A stretch of 64,000 nucleotides of DNA from Methylobacteriaceae bacterium (GTDB lineage: Bacteria > Pseudomonadota > Alphaproteobacteria > Rhizobiales > Beijerinckiaceae): NCBI GenBank assembly GCA_020638135.1, contig JACKJE010000006.1, positions 77,024-141,023 of the forward strand, read 5' to 3'. Below the pieces are notes generated by a model. It saw only the letters and a program-made list of their open reading frames with translations, was not told the DNA's origin and did no database searches. The position numbers and the translations under genes are program-made. Positions 1 through 8,670 of the stretch are shown here, in pieces; the stretch's first letter is position 1, and every line of letters starts with the position of its first letter.

Positions 1-626
1 ACCAATACGCCGGCGCCGGGCAGCGACAGGCGCGCGCCGATGCGTTCGAGGACTGGCGCGAGCCGCAACAGGAAGCGGCGCTGGAAGGGCGCGCCATAGA
101 GCGCCTCGCCCCAGTGGATCGGCGAGAACATGGTCTCGCGCATCAATTCGCGCAATTGGCCGCGCGAGAATGGTTGGCCATGGCCGAAAGGCGTCGTGTC
201 GACGCGCGACCACAGGCCGCCGCGGTTCGGCGCGACCAGGATCATGCGGCCGCCGGGCGTCAGGATGCGCCAGATTTCGGCGAGCAATTCGCGCGCCTGT
301 TCGCTGACCTCGAGCGCGTGGACGACGAGCACGCGGTCGATGCAGGAATCGGGCAGCGGCAGGGCGGTGGTCTCGACGAGGGCGGAGGCGGAGGGGCCGG
401 ACGTCGGCCAGTTCACCACGCCCTGCTCGGCCGGCATGAAGGCGATGACACGGACGGCCTCGTCCCGGAACTGCTGGAGGTAGGGGAGAGCATAGCCGAT
501 CCCCATGACCGCCATGCCCGTGCAATTGCTCCAGCGGGCCCGGACCGTAGCGTTCAGAAACCGACCGGTAACCACGCCGAGCGGCGAAGCGTAGAAAGAT
601 CTGAGGTCCACGACATCGAGGCGCAT
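1..626 (-). CDS. SAM-dependent methyltransferase (partial, C-terminus off the left edge)
   Basis: Read on the minus strand from ATG at 626 (MRLDVVDLRSFYASPLG); an in-frame ATG at 641 would add five residues. About 208 codons are visible and the frame is still open at base 1. The part resembling a class I methyltransferase is the stretch ALPLPDSCIDRVLVVHALE followed by LAEIWRILTPGGRMILVAPN, typical of the type-11 family. The SAM-binding glycine loop is weak (MGIGYALPYLQ). In related genomes such a gene often lies beside gloB, which here is about 50 kb away. Substrate unknown. Confidence 0.8.
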   Translation of the reverse strand, partial: MRLDVVDLRSFYASPLGVVTGRFLNATVRARWSNCTGMAVMGIGYALPYLQQFRDEAVRVIAFMPAEQGVVNWPTSGPSASALVETTALPLPDSCIDRVLVVHALEVSEQARELLAEIWRILTPGGRMILVAPNRGGLWSRVDTTPFGHGQPFSRGQLRELMRETMFSPIHWGEALYGAPFQRRFLLRLAPVLERIGARLSLPGAGVL

Positions 627-780
627 CCCGCCTTTTCGCATGTTTTCGGGACGCGGGGGAGATTGCGCGGGCCGTTTCGGGGACTTCCTCTTCGCGGCCG
701 TTAAAGGAAAGATTACCCGGGCGCGCCACGATCCCGAATGGGCCGATTTCTGTTCGGGTGACCTCTTGGATATTCGCAAA

Positions 781-2553
781 ATGGTTCAGCGTCCGCAGCG
801 GGCGGACGCGCAAGTCGGAACTCAGCCGGGTCCGGTCGGCCCGGCCAGCGCGCCGCCGCCGGCCGCCGGGGCCGGGCCCGATCCACGCGCGATTCTCGAT
901 TCGATCGGCGAAGTCGTCTACGACTGGGACGTGGTCAGCGATCGCCTGACCTGGGGGCCGAACGCGACCGATGTGCTGGGCGTCGGCGATCTCGACCAGA
1001 TTTCGAGCGGCCGGGCCTACGGCGAACTCATTACCTCTGACAGCCTCGCCTCGCGCTATGCCGCGATCACGGGCTCGACCACGGCGGACGACGGCTCCGG
1101 CGTGCCCTATCGCGCGCGCTACGGCATTGCGGTCGGCGACGGCCGGGTGAAGCAGACCGTGTGGCTCGAGGACACCGGACGGTGGTTCGCCGGCCCCGAT
1201 GGCAAGGCCGCGCGCGCGCATGGCCTGATCCGGGTGATCACCAGCCATTACGAGGCCGAGCGCGAACTCGAGTTCCGCTCGCGATTCGACACGCTGACGG
1301 GTTGCTACAATCGGGCCCATATCCTCGACATCGTCACGCGCCATCTCGCGCGCACGCCGGGCAAGCAGACGCATTTCTGCATCCTGCTCGCCAGCCTCGA
1401 GAACCTCTTCGTCCTCAACCGTACCTACGGCTACGACGTGTCCGACGAAGTGATCGCGGGCGTCGCCAAGCGACTGCGCAGCACGATGCGCGGCCCGGAT
1501 TCGCTCGGCCGCTACGCCGGCGCGAAGTTTGCGCTGGTGCTCGACAATTGCGATCGCGAGCAGATGATGATCGCAGCGCAGCGCTTTCTCAACGAGACCA
1601 GCCGGGAGCCGATCGAGACGAGCGCCGGGCCGATCCCGATCGCGCTGCGCATCGGCGGCGTCGCCGCGCCGCGCGACGGCCGCACGGCCAATCTTCTGTT
1701 TCAGCACGCCGAGGAGGCGCTCGATCTGGCGCGCGCGTCAGGGGCGACGCGCCTCGTCGCCTACGAGCCCTCGCTCGCACGCAATGACACGCGCGTGCAG
1801 GCCGCGCGCATGGCCGACGACATCGTCGGCGCGCTCAACGACGGGCGCGTCGCGCTGGCGCTGCAGCCGATCATCGATTCCAAGTCGCGGCGGCCCGCGT
1901 TCAGCGAGGCGCTGATCCGGCTGAGACAGCCCGACGGTTCGATCGTTTCGCCCGGCGCCATCCTGCCGATCGCCGAGAAGGCCGGGCTCGTGCATCTGCT
2001 CGACCAGCGGGTGATGGAGCTCGCGGTTGCGCGGCTCCAGGCCGATCCGCAGCTGACCCTCTCGGTCAACGTCTCGGGCGCCACGGTTCACGATCCGGAC
2101 TGGCCAGAGCGCTTCAAGGCGATGATCGGACAAAATCCGGGAATCGCTTCGCGGCTGATCGTCGAGATCACCGAGACCTGCGCTATCGCCGATATCGAGG
2201 CGACGCATGCGGCGATCTCCTGCGCGCGCTCGCTCGGCGTGCGCGTCGCCATGGACGATTTCGGCGCGGGACACACCTCGTTCCGCAACCTGCGTCGCCT
2301 GCCGTTCGATCTCATCAAGATGGATGGCGCCTTCGTGCAGAACCTCGCACGCTCGCCCGACGACCGGTTCTTCGTGCGCACGCTGATCGACCTCGCCCAC
2401 CACATGAACCTGCCGGTCGTGGCGGAATGGGTCGAAGACGCAGAAACGGCGAACCTGCTGACCGAGTGGGGCGTCGAATATATGCAGGGCGTGCATTTCG
2501 CCGACGCCCGCATCGTCGAGACCGTCGCGCCGGCCGAGGCGGTCGCAGCCTGA
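781..2553 (+). CDS. PAS-GGDEF-EAL protein, probable c-di-GMP phosphodiesterase
   Basis: 590 residues from ATG 781 (MVQRPQRADAQ); the frame is open upstream to 640, but that extension overlaps the divergent methyltransferase start and is unlike a protein domain. Order: a PAS-like fold near residues 35-150 (DWDVVSDRLTWGPNATDVLG), a GGDEF-like domain, then an EAL domain. The GGDEF signature is replaced by AGAKF, so cyclase activity is not expected. The EAL domain keeps its key residues: EALIR, NVSG, EITE, DDFGAGHTS, KMDG and the late AEWVED Glu. Inferred role: hydrolysis of cyclic di-GMP, with the dead GGDEF domain possibly sensing GTP. No membrane segment is seen, so it is probably cytosolic. 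Confidence 0.88.
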   Translation: MVQRPQRADAQVGTQPGPVGPASAPPPAAGAGPDPRAILDSIGEVVYDWDVVSDRLTWGPNATDVLGVGDLDQISSGRAYGELITSDSLASRYAAITGSTTADDGSGVPYRARYGIAVGDGRVKQTVWLEDTGRWFAGPDGKAARAHGLIRVITSHYEAERELEFRSRFDTLTGCYNRAHILDIVTRHLARTPGKQTHFCILLASLENLFVLNRTYGYDVSDEVIAGVAKRLRSTMRGPDSLGRYAGAKFALVLDNCDREQMMIAAQRFLNETSREPIETSAGPIPIALRIGGVAAPRDGRTANLLFQHAEEALDLARASGATRLVAYEPSLARNDTRVQAARMADDIVGALNDGRVALALQPIIDSKSRRPAFSEALIRLRQPDGSIVSPGAILPIAEKAGLVHLLDQRVMELAVARLQADPQLTLSVNVSGATVHDPDWPERFKAMIGQNPGIASRLIVEITETCAIADIEATHAAISCARSLGVRVAMDDFGAGHTSFRNLRRLPFDLIKMDGAFVQNLARSPDDRFFVRTLIDLAHHMNLPVVAEWVEDAETANLLTEWGVEYMQGVHFADARIVETVAPAEAVAA

Positions 2554-2571
2554 CGCGCGCGACCGCGCCTG

Positions 2572-3168
2572 TCAGGTGCGGTCGGACGAGAGGCCGTCGA
2601 TGCGCTTCTGCAGGTCGCCGACCTGCTTGCGCAATTCGTCCAGTTCCTTGCCTTCTTCGCCCGCTTTCGCCGGCGCGCTCGCGCCGCCGCCCGGGACGAA
2701 CGGATTGAACATGGACAGGGCCTGGCGGAAGACCGCCATGTTCTTGCGCGCCTGTTCGTCCATGGTCTGGAACATCTGCCGCGTGGGCTCGGCCAGCGGC
2801 CCGCCGCCCAGCACATTGGTGAACTGGTCGCGGAATTTCTGCTGCTCGCTGGTCAGGCGATCGAGGGTGAATTCCAGATAGCTCGGCACCAGGGCCTGCA
2901 TGCTGTCGCCGTAGAAGCGGATGAGCTGGCGCAGGAAGGCGACCGGCAGCATGGCCTGGCCGACCTTGCCCTCCTGCTCGAAGATGATCTGGGTGAGCAC
3001 GGAGCGCGTGATGTCTTCGCTCGTCTTGGCGTCGAATACTTCGAAATCCTCGCCCTTCTTGACCATTTCGGCGAGGTCTTCGAGCGTCACATAGGCGGAC
3101 GTGCCGGTGTTGTAGAGACGGCGGTTGGCGTATTTCTTGATCGTCGTCGGTTGTTTTTCGTTGGCCAT
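2572..3168 (-). CDS. phaR: polyhydroxyalkanoate synthesis repressor PhaR
   Basis: 198 residues from ATG 3168 (MANEKQPTTIKKYANRRLYN), the classic PhaR opening; the frame continues upstream without family resemblance. The N-terminal DNA-binding region covers about residues 5-65 and a PHB accumulation regulatory region follows (TRSVLTQIIFEQE, LPVAFLRQLIRFYGDSMQ). The tail has an Ala/Gly-rich linker and a short coiled coil (ELRKQVGDLQKRIDGL). In related bacteria PhaR binds both PHB granules and promoters of phasin and pha genes. It is divergent from phaA with 280 bases between the starts, room for shared control. Confidence 0.95.
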   Translation of the reverse strand: MANEKQPTTIKKYANRRLYNTGTSAYVTLEDLAEMVKKGEDFEVFDAKTSEDITRSVLTQIIFEQEGKVGQAMLPVAFLRQLIRFYGDSMQALVPSYLEFTLDRLTSEQQKFRDQFTNVLGGGPLAEPTRQMFQTMDEQARKNMAVFRQALSMFNPFVPGGGASAPAKAGEEGKELDELRKQVGDLQKRIDGLSSDRT

Positions 3169-3448
3169 TTCACTTGCCCGTCCGGCCGCCCTGGGCGGCT
3201 CTCCTCCCCCGGCGCCCGAACTTTGTGCGGTGCGCGGGGCCGACGATAGCCCCTTTGCGCGTTCTCGCAAGTGCGAATTTGGGGAATGCGCCGCGGCCGT
3301 GCGCCGAACCTAAGACGAATTGCTCGGATTGCGCGGGACTTCCCGTCCTTGACCGCGCCAACGCCAAGTAGTTGAAAGAAAGTCCGGGCGGAACGGGAGC
3401 CGGCGCGACTCGCGCAAGAATGGCCCACCCGGCCCGAAGGAGGTCTGT

Positions 3449-4624
<1,176 letters not shown>

Positions 4625-4735
4625 GCGCATCAGGCCAGTCGGCGTTGGGCTGTCGGCAGTCGCCACAAGCGGCTGCCGAACGCCTTCCGCCGACTGTCGA
4701 TTCAACGATCAACCAATCTCGGGGAGAAGTTTGAA

Positions 4736-5461
4736 ATGGCCAGAGTTGCAGTAGTTACGGGAGGCACGCGCGGCATCGGCGAGGCGATCTCGAAGGCGCT
4801 GAAGGCGGCGGGCTACAAGGTCGCGGCGAGCTACGCCGGCAATGACGAAGCGGCCGCGAAATTCAAGGCCGAGACCGGCATCAACGTCTACAAGTGGGAC
4901 GTGTCGGACTTCGACGCCTGCGCCGCCGGCCTGAAGCAGGTCGAGGCCGACCTCGGCCCGATCGACGTGCTCGTCAACAATGCCGGCATCACCAAGGACG
5001 GCATGTTCCACAAGATGACCAAGGAGCAGTGGTACGGCGTCATCAACACCAACCTGAACTCGCTGTTCAACATGACGCGCCCCGTGTGGGAAGGCATGCG
5101 CGAGCGCAAGTTCGGCCGCGTGATCTGCATCTCCTCGGTCAACGGCCAGAAGGGCCAGATGGGCCAGGTCAATTATTCCTCGGCCAAGGCGGGCGACATC
5201 GGCTTCGTCAAGGCGCTGGCGCAGGAAGGCGCGAAGGCCGGCATCACCGTCAACGCCATCTGCCCCGGCTATATCGCCACGGAGATGGTGAAGGCGATCA
5301 ATCCGGAAGTCGTGGCCAAGAGCATCCTGCCCTACATCCCGGTCGGCCGTCTCGGCGAGCCCGAGGAGATCGCGCGCGCGGTGGTGTTCCTCGCCTCCGA
5401 CGACGCCGGCTTCATTACCGGCTCGACGCTGTCGGCCAACGGCGGCCAGTACATGGTCTGA
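4736..5461 (+). CDS. phaB: acetoacetyl-CoA reductase
   Basis: 241 residues from ATG 4736, preceded by GGGGAG. Short-chain dehydrogenase reducing acetoacetyl-CoA to (R)-3-hydroxybutyryl-CoA with NADPH. The Rossmann motif TGGTRGIG is near residue 7, NNAGIT near 85, and the catalytic Ser-Tyr-x-x-x-Lys set is in NYSSAKAG; the C-terminus ends GQYMV as in PhaB proteins. It is the second gene of the phaAB operon and is followed by a strong terminator. phaC, the polymerase gene, is not in this window. Confidence 0.96.
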   Translation: MARVAVVTGGTRGIGEAISKALKAAGYKVAASYAGNDEAAAKFKAETGINVYKWDVSDFDACAAGLKQVEADLGPIDVLVNNAGITKDGMFHKMTKEQWYGVINTNLNSLFNMTRPVWEGMRERKFGRVICISSVNGQKGQMGQVNYSSAKAGDIGFVKALAQEGAKAGITVNAICPGYIATEMVKAINPEVVAKSILPYIPVGRLGEPEEIARAVVFLASDDAGFITGSTLSANGGQYMV

Positions 5462-5491
5462 CGTTGTTGTCGCCAAGAGTTCGACACGAGA

Positions 5492-5521
5492 CGCCGGCGC
5501 TCATGCGCCGGCGATTTTTTT
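5492..5521 (+). terminator. rho-independent terminator after phaB
   Basis: A perfect 9-bp GC stem (5492-5500 with 5505-5513), loop TCAT, then a run of seven T. It lies 31 bases after the phaB stop. The last bases of the convergent 99-codon gene (stop at 5501) lie inside the stem. Confidence 0.92.
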
Positions 5522-5800
5522 CAGGTCGACGTAAGCTGACTGTAACAAGCGGCGTGCCTGGAAGTCTGCTTCATCGATCACCGTGACGGCAACACGCAAC
5601 TTGTCGATACAGTCGGCGAGCGAAGCGCAATGCGTCGTTGTGATCTGCTGAACGATTCCTTCTAACTCTCCCCATAGCTTGTTTTGCGCGCATTCCGATT
5701 TGTGTGACGAGCGAGCCAGTTCTCTCGAAACATCGGCAAATCGATTCACTGCGATTCGTATTGGGGAGAGCGCGCGGTCGCGCACTCCATTCCCTTTCAT
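5501..5800 (-). CDS. unknown 99-residue protein downstream of luxI
   Basis: ATG at 5800 with AGAGGTG just upstream, and 26 bases after the LuxI-type stop, so probably co-transcribed with it. Family not recognised. The sequence looks mostly helical (RIAVNRFADVSRELARSS, LADCIDKLRVAVTVIDEAD), with Cys at about residues 37, 58 and 64, and has no signal peptide or membrane segment. Its size is like that of small anti-activators such as TraM that bind LuxR proteins, but no sequence likeness to TraM is visible. Composition is AT-richer than the flanks, like the rest of the block. Its 3' end shares the phaB terminator stem. Confidence 0.7.
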   Translation of the reverse strand: MKGNGVRDRALSPIRIAVNRFADVSRELARSSHKSECAQNKLWGELEGIVQQITTTHCASLADCIDKLRVAVTVIDEADFQARRLLQSAYVDLKKIAGA

Positions 5801-5826
5801 AACGCACCTCTAGCCAATGGCAGACT

Positions 5827-6435
5827 TTACGCTGCGTGAGACTCGACCTGAGTTTCAAGTCCAGTGGCACGAAGAATTCGAGCCTCCAAGTCACGGGAAA
5901 TGTCCCAGAGACCGACATAAATCATCCCGTGATGTTCAGTCTGGAACTTGCCTGCGATCCGATTATGCAACCCGCAGCGGCGATAGAAGCGACTCATTGG
6001 AGCGTCGTAAACTGCGGTGATTTGCGCGGCGCCGTGTTCCAGACCGAAACGGCACATTGCGAGCAATATTTCGCACGCGGCCGTGCTCACGCCATTCGGC
6101 TGGACGCGTGGATCGCAGACGGTGAATCTGGTCGCTTCCCAGATAAGGGGTGACCGGAAGTCGATGTCCGGAAACATTGATCGAAACGGCCCACGCATCA
6201 TGTGATCGCCGATGGTCGACAAGAGTCTGATAGATCCAACCTGGCGGCCCTGATCGTCGAAATCAATGAGATAGACAGTCTCGTCTCGATCATAGCTGTC
6301 GATTTCATACTTGCCGTCGACAACCTGGACATCCCATCCCTTTTCGTCGTGGAAGGTCCGCTTCCGTTGGGCGAACATTTCGTCGAAAATGGCCCGGTTG
6401 TCGGTGCGCTGATATCCTTCAAATTGGCTGATCAT
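5827..6435 (-). CDS. acyl-homoserine-lactone synthase, LuxI family
   Basis: 202 residues from ATG 6435, with GGAGGGT just upstream. It makes an N-acyl-homoserine lactone from SAM and an acyl donor. The conserved residues of the family are present: Arg24, Phe28, Trp34, Asp46, Asp49 (EIDSYD), Arg70 (GSIRLL), Glu100 and Arg103 (WEATRF). The start has the usual MISQFEGYQ-like form and the protein is full length. It lies directly downstream of the LuxR-type gene on the same strand. The acyl chain cannot be read from sequence. Confidence 0.95.
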   Translation of the reverse strand: MISQFEGYQRTDNRAIFDEMFAQRKRTFHDEKGWDVQVVDGKYEIDSYDRDETVYLIDFDDQGRQVGSIRLLSTIGDHMMRGPFRSMFPDIDFRSPLIWEATRFTVCDPRVQPNGVSTAACEILLAMCRFGLEHGAAQITAVYDAPMSRFYRRCGLHNRIAGKFQTEHHGMIYVGLWDISRDLEARILRATGLETQVESHAA

Positions 6436-6443
6436 GTTACCCT

Positions 6444-6458
6444 CCAGCTCATAGCTGG
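6444..6458 (-). promoter_or_regulatory. hairpin overlapping the luxI ribosome site
   Basis: A perfect 6-bp inverted repeat, CCAGCT / AGCTGG with a three-base loop. On the minus strand its 3' arm contributes the first bases of the GGAGGG ribosome site of the LuxI-type gene, so a folded RNA would partly hide that site. A six-codon reading frame starts in the loop (ATG at 6452) and stops at TGA 6434-6432, overlapping the luxI ATG as ATGA. Function is inferred only. Confidence 0.35.
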
Positions 6459-6491
6459 ATGAGATTCCCTGATCGACTTACGTTGCGATAT

Positions 6492-6506
6492 TCCCCAAAT
6501 CGGGGA
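6492..6506. promoter_or_regulatory. candidate lux-box-like operator upstream of luxI
   Basis: Inverted repeat TCCCC-AAATC-GGGGA in the 77-base gap between the LuxR- and LuxI-type genes, 57-71 bases upstream of the luxI start. This is where LuxR-type activators bind to drive luxI. The arms are short (5 bp) and it does not match the textbook lux box, so the assignment rests on position and symmetry. It could also be part of a weak terminator after luxR. Confidence 0.4.
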
Positions 6507-6512
6507 GGAAAT

Positions 6513-7256
6513 TTAGTAAATCAGCCCCATCCGAAACGCCTTGGCGACGGCATGAGGCCTGTTGAGGGCGCTAAGTTTTGATCGCGCCGAATCCAGATGC
6601 GCTTTCACCGTTTCATCCGAGATTCCAAGAATTACCCCGACGTCCTCAATGGTCTTTCCTTCGGCGATCCACGAAAGTGCTTCGCACTCTCTGCGCGTAA
6701 TAAGGTTGAAGTCGATGACTGGCGCTTCGTTCTGGATACGGACAACCGCTTCATGGACGCAATAGGCCAGCAGAAGCGCTTCCTTCTTGAATTGATCGCG
6801 ACGGAGGCTCCATTCGCGCTCTGTGTCATTGGTGGTGATACTCATCAGCGCCCACATGCCATGCACGGGGCCGCGTATCGGAACAGTCAGCCCCTGTCGA
6901 CCGACCCCTGCATCAATAGACTCGTTGAAAAGACGCCTGACTTTCGACGGTGTGCGATCCAATTTGGACCAGTCAATAGGAAGCATCGATCGAGCCGCGG
7001 CGTGGACGACTGGATCGATTCGCACATATTGTGAGCGCTTGTAGTGTTCGACCCAATCTTCATTATAAGTCAGCAAGAGAAGCGGGTTAGCGGCCGAGAA
7101 GCCCCGCAGCGTCGGACAGTGGTAGATACAATGAGCCAAGCCCATACGGTCTCGGGCCAAATTCACAAAATCGGATACGTCGCTCAAGGTACGAGCTGAA
7201 TCCAAGCGATCTAGCTCAATCTGCGAAAATGCTCCTTCGAGCAATCCAGTCGCCAC
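6513..7256 (-). CDS. LuxR-family acyl-homoserine-lactone receptor and regulator
   Basis: 247 residues from GTG at 7256; GGGGGA lies at a suitable distance upstream and the nearest upstream ATG is out of frame. N-terminal autoinducer-binding domain at about 15-165, C-terminal LuxR helix-turn-helix at about 185-245 (LITRRECEALSWIAEGKT, SDETVKAHLDSARSKL). The six residues conserved in ligand-binding LuxR proteins are all present: Trp68, Tyr72, Asp81, Pro82, Trp96, Gly122, so it should bind a lactone. It lies upstream of luxI in the same direction and probably controls it. Confidence 0.93.
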   Translation of the reverse strand: MATGLLEGAFSQIELDRLDSARTLSDVSDFVNLARDRMGLAHCIYHCPTLRGFSAANPLLLLTYNEDWVEHYKRSQYVRIDPVVHAAARSMLPIDWSKLDRTPSKVRRLFNESIDAGVGRQGLTVPIRGPVHGMWALMSITTNDTEREWSLRRDQFKKEALLLAYCVHEAVVRIQNEAPVIDFNLITRRECEALSWIAEGKTIEDVGVILGISDETVKAHLDSARSKLSALNRPHAVAKAFRMGLIY

Positions 7257-7285
7257 AAGAGTCCCCCATGGATTCTCAATGCAAA

Positions 7286-7732
7286 TTAATTCAAGGTACG
7301 AGAAGTAATGTCTGGGAATGCGATAGCAGCGTCAACGACCATTGTCAGAATCGCGACAGACAGGTCAAGGCGTTTGGACAAGCTGACTCGGTCATTTCGT
7401 CCGTCGCAGAGGCAGCTCGATAGGATAAGAGGCCCATTTAGCCCAATCAATGTTGCCAAGATGACCCCAGACACCGGATCGCCGACCGGGTTTCCGTGCT
7501 GGTCGATCCAAGCTACTGCCTCCGGAGCCTCGATTTTCAACAGGCTAGAAACAGCGATCAGACCAGCTTGAATCGGGTCTGTGATTGCCAATTGTTCCAA
7601 TTGAGCCCGGCATTGCCTCAGCATTTTGTCCCAATGTGGCATTACTATACTTTTCATTGATTGCTTGATATTCATATCAATGAATCGTTTTGCAATTATA
7701 TCTACAATGTTCGCTGGGAGATTAATCTCCAT
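7286..7732 (-). CDS. unknown 148-residue protein upstream of luxR
   Basis: ATG at 7732, or an internal ATG such as 7675; no clear ribosome site before either. The stop is 29 bases before the luxR start, so the two may share a transcript. Family not recognised. The middle has WDKMLRQCRAQLEQLA, followed by two moderately hydrophobic stretches (GVILATLIGLNGPLILSSC, LDLSVAILTMVVDAAIAF) that might be buried helices or weak membrane segments. It is the most AT-rich gene here: bases 7621-7680 have 19 G+C of 60, against 43 of 60 at 4561-4620 in phaA. Probably horizontally acquired. Confidence 0.55.
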   Translation of the reverse strand: MEINLPANIVDIIAKRFIDMNIKQSMKSIVMPHWDKMLRQCRAQLEQLAITDPIQAGLIAVSSLLKIEAPEAVAWIDQHGNPVGDPVSGVILATLIGLNGPLILSSCLCDGRNDRVSLSKRLDLSVAILTMVVDAAIAFPDITSRTLN

Positions 7733-7756
7733 TAAGAATCGAAATTTTCAAATTCA

Positions 7757-8200
7757 ATGCCTGACGAACATCGCCGCTCTGTCGGCGCCTTGAGTGACGA
7801 GCCCTTCGTCGCGTCGCTGTTTCGCGCCATGGGTTACAATGCGCGCGCCACACGCGCCGTGCGCGACGACGGGATCGACGTGATCGCGCATCGCGACGAG
7901 CTCGGTATCGAGCCGCCGATCATCAAGATCCAGGTGAAGTCGAATGACGCGAACATCTGCGCCGACCACGTCAAGGCGTTCTACGCCATGGTCCACGAGC
8001 GCGACGTCGGCATATTCATCACGACCGGCGATTATACGGCGAGCGCGTCGAGTTTCGCGCGCTCGAAGGGCAATCTGAAGCTGATCGATGGGTCGGGTTT
8101 CGTCGAGCTGATCCAGAAATATTACGACCGGCTCGACATGGTCTCGCGCGAGACGATCCGTCTGCGGCGCGTGCTGGTGCCCGACGCCCAGTCCGCCTGA
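7757..8200 (+). CDS. Mrr-type restriction endonuclease domain protein, probably 5'-truncated
   Basis: 147 residues made almost wholly of one Mrr catalytic domain: EPFVASLFRAMGYNARATR, DDGIDVIA (catalytic Asp), then IKIQVKSN with the Q-x-K form of the nuclease motif, then VGIFITTGDYTASASSFA. The usual Glu before the first helix is replaced in PFVAS. Full Mrr proteins carry an extra N-terminal DNA-recognition domain, absent here. The ATG has no ribosome site and lies at a sharp switch from AT-rich to GC-rich sequence, with an in-frame TAA at 7733. This fits a gene whose 5' part was lost when the quorum-sensing block arrived; a naturally short protein is the alternative. Confidence 0.65.
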   Translation: MPDEHRRSVGALSDEPFVASLFRAMGYNARATRAVRDDGIDVIAHRDELGIEPPIIKIQVKSNDANICADHVKAFYAMVHERDVGIFITTGDYTASASSFARSKGNLKLIDGSGFVELIQKYYDRLDMVSRETIRLRRVLVPDAQSA

Positions 8201-8240
8201 AGGCGGGCGTATCAAGGCAGCGTCCGCGTGATCGCGGGCG

Positions 8241-8271
8241 AACGAAAACAGCCGGCGGAAACCGCCGGCTG
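8241..8271 (-). terminator. rho-independent terminator after rpmF
   Basis: A perfect 10-bp stem (8249-8258 with 8262-8271), three-base loop, and TTTT followed by CGTT on the minus strand, 23 bases after the rpmF stop. It may also stop transcripts from the convergent nuclease gene. Confidence 0.85.
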
Positions 8272-8294
8272 CTTCGAAACGCCGGGAGGAGAGC

Positions 8295-8486
8295 TTACGC
8301 TTCCTGCGAAGCCTTCGGCTTCAGGATCTGGCGGCCGCGATACATGCCGGTCTTCAGATCGACATGGTGCGGACGGCGCAGTTCGCCGGAATCCTTGTCC
8401 TCGACATAGGTCGGGGCGGCGAGCGCGTCGGCCGAACGGCGGAAGCCGCGCTTCATCGGGGAGGTTTTTCTCTTCGGAACAGCCAT
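8295..8486 (-). CDS. rpmF: 50S ribosomal protein L32
   Basis: 63 residues from ATG 8486, opening MAVPKRKTSPMKRGFRRSAD as in alphaproteobacterial L32, with the conserved RRPHHVDLKTGMYRGRQIL end. The longer open frame upstream has no family likeness. Component of the large ribosomal subunit. It has its own terminator. rpmF followed by mtgA and ispA is a common Rhizobiales order. Confidence 0.97.
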   Translation of the reverse strand: MAVPKRKTSPMKRGFRRSADALAAPTYVEDKDSGELRRPHHVDLKTGMYRGRQILKPKASQEA

Positions 8487-8670
8487 TTGAAACTCCATTG
8501 TCCCGTGATGGGCAAGGCGGGCTTGCCCTGTCTGCGTTCGATATTCGATTTCGGGCAGGCCGAACCTGGGCAAGCCGCAATCGTTCCGGCGCGCAGGCGG
8601 GACGGCAGCGGGCTCATAACGCAAAAAATCCAGCCGCGCCACCCCGAACCGCAGAATTCGCGTGCGAATG

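Noticed and set aside
640..780. Longer N-terminus for the GGDEF-EAL protein from ATG 640
   Set aside because: The extra 47 residues overlap the divergent methyltransferase start region and look like non-coding sequence; ATG 781 fits the domain layout better.
5501..5800. TraM-type anti-activator as a firm call
   Set aside because: Size and place fit, but no sequence likeness to TraM could be seen, so it is kept as unknown with the idea listed as a finding.
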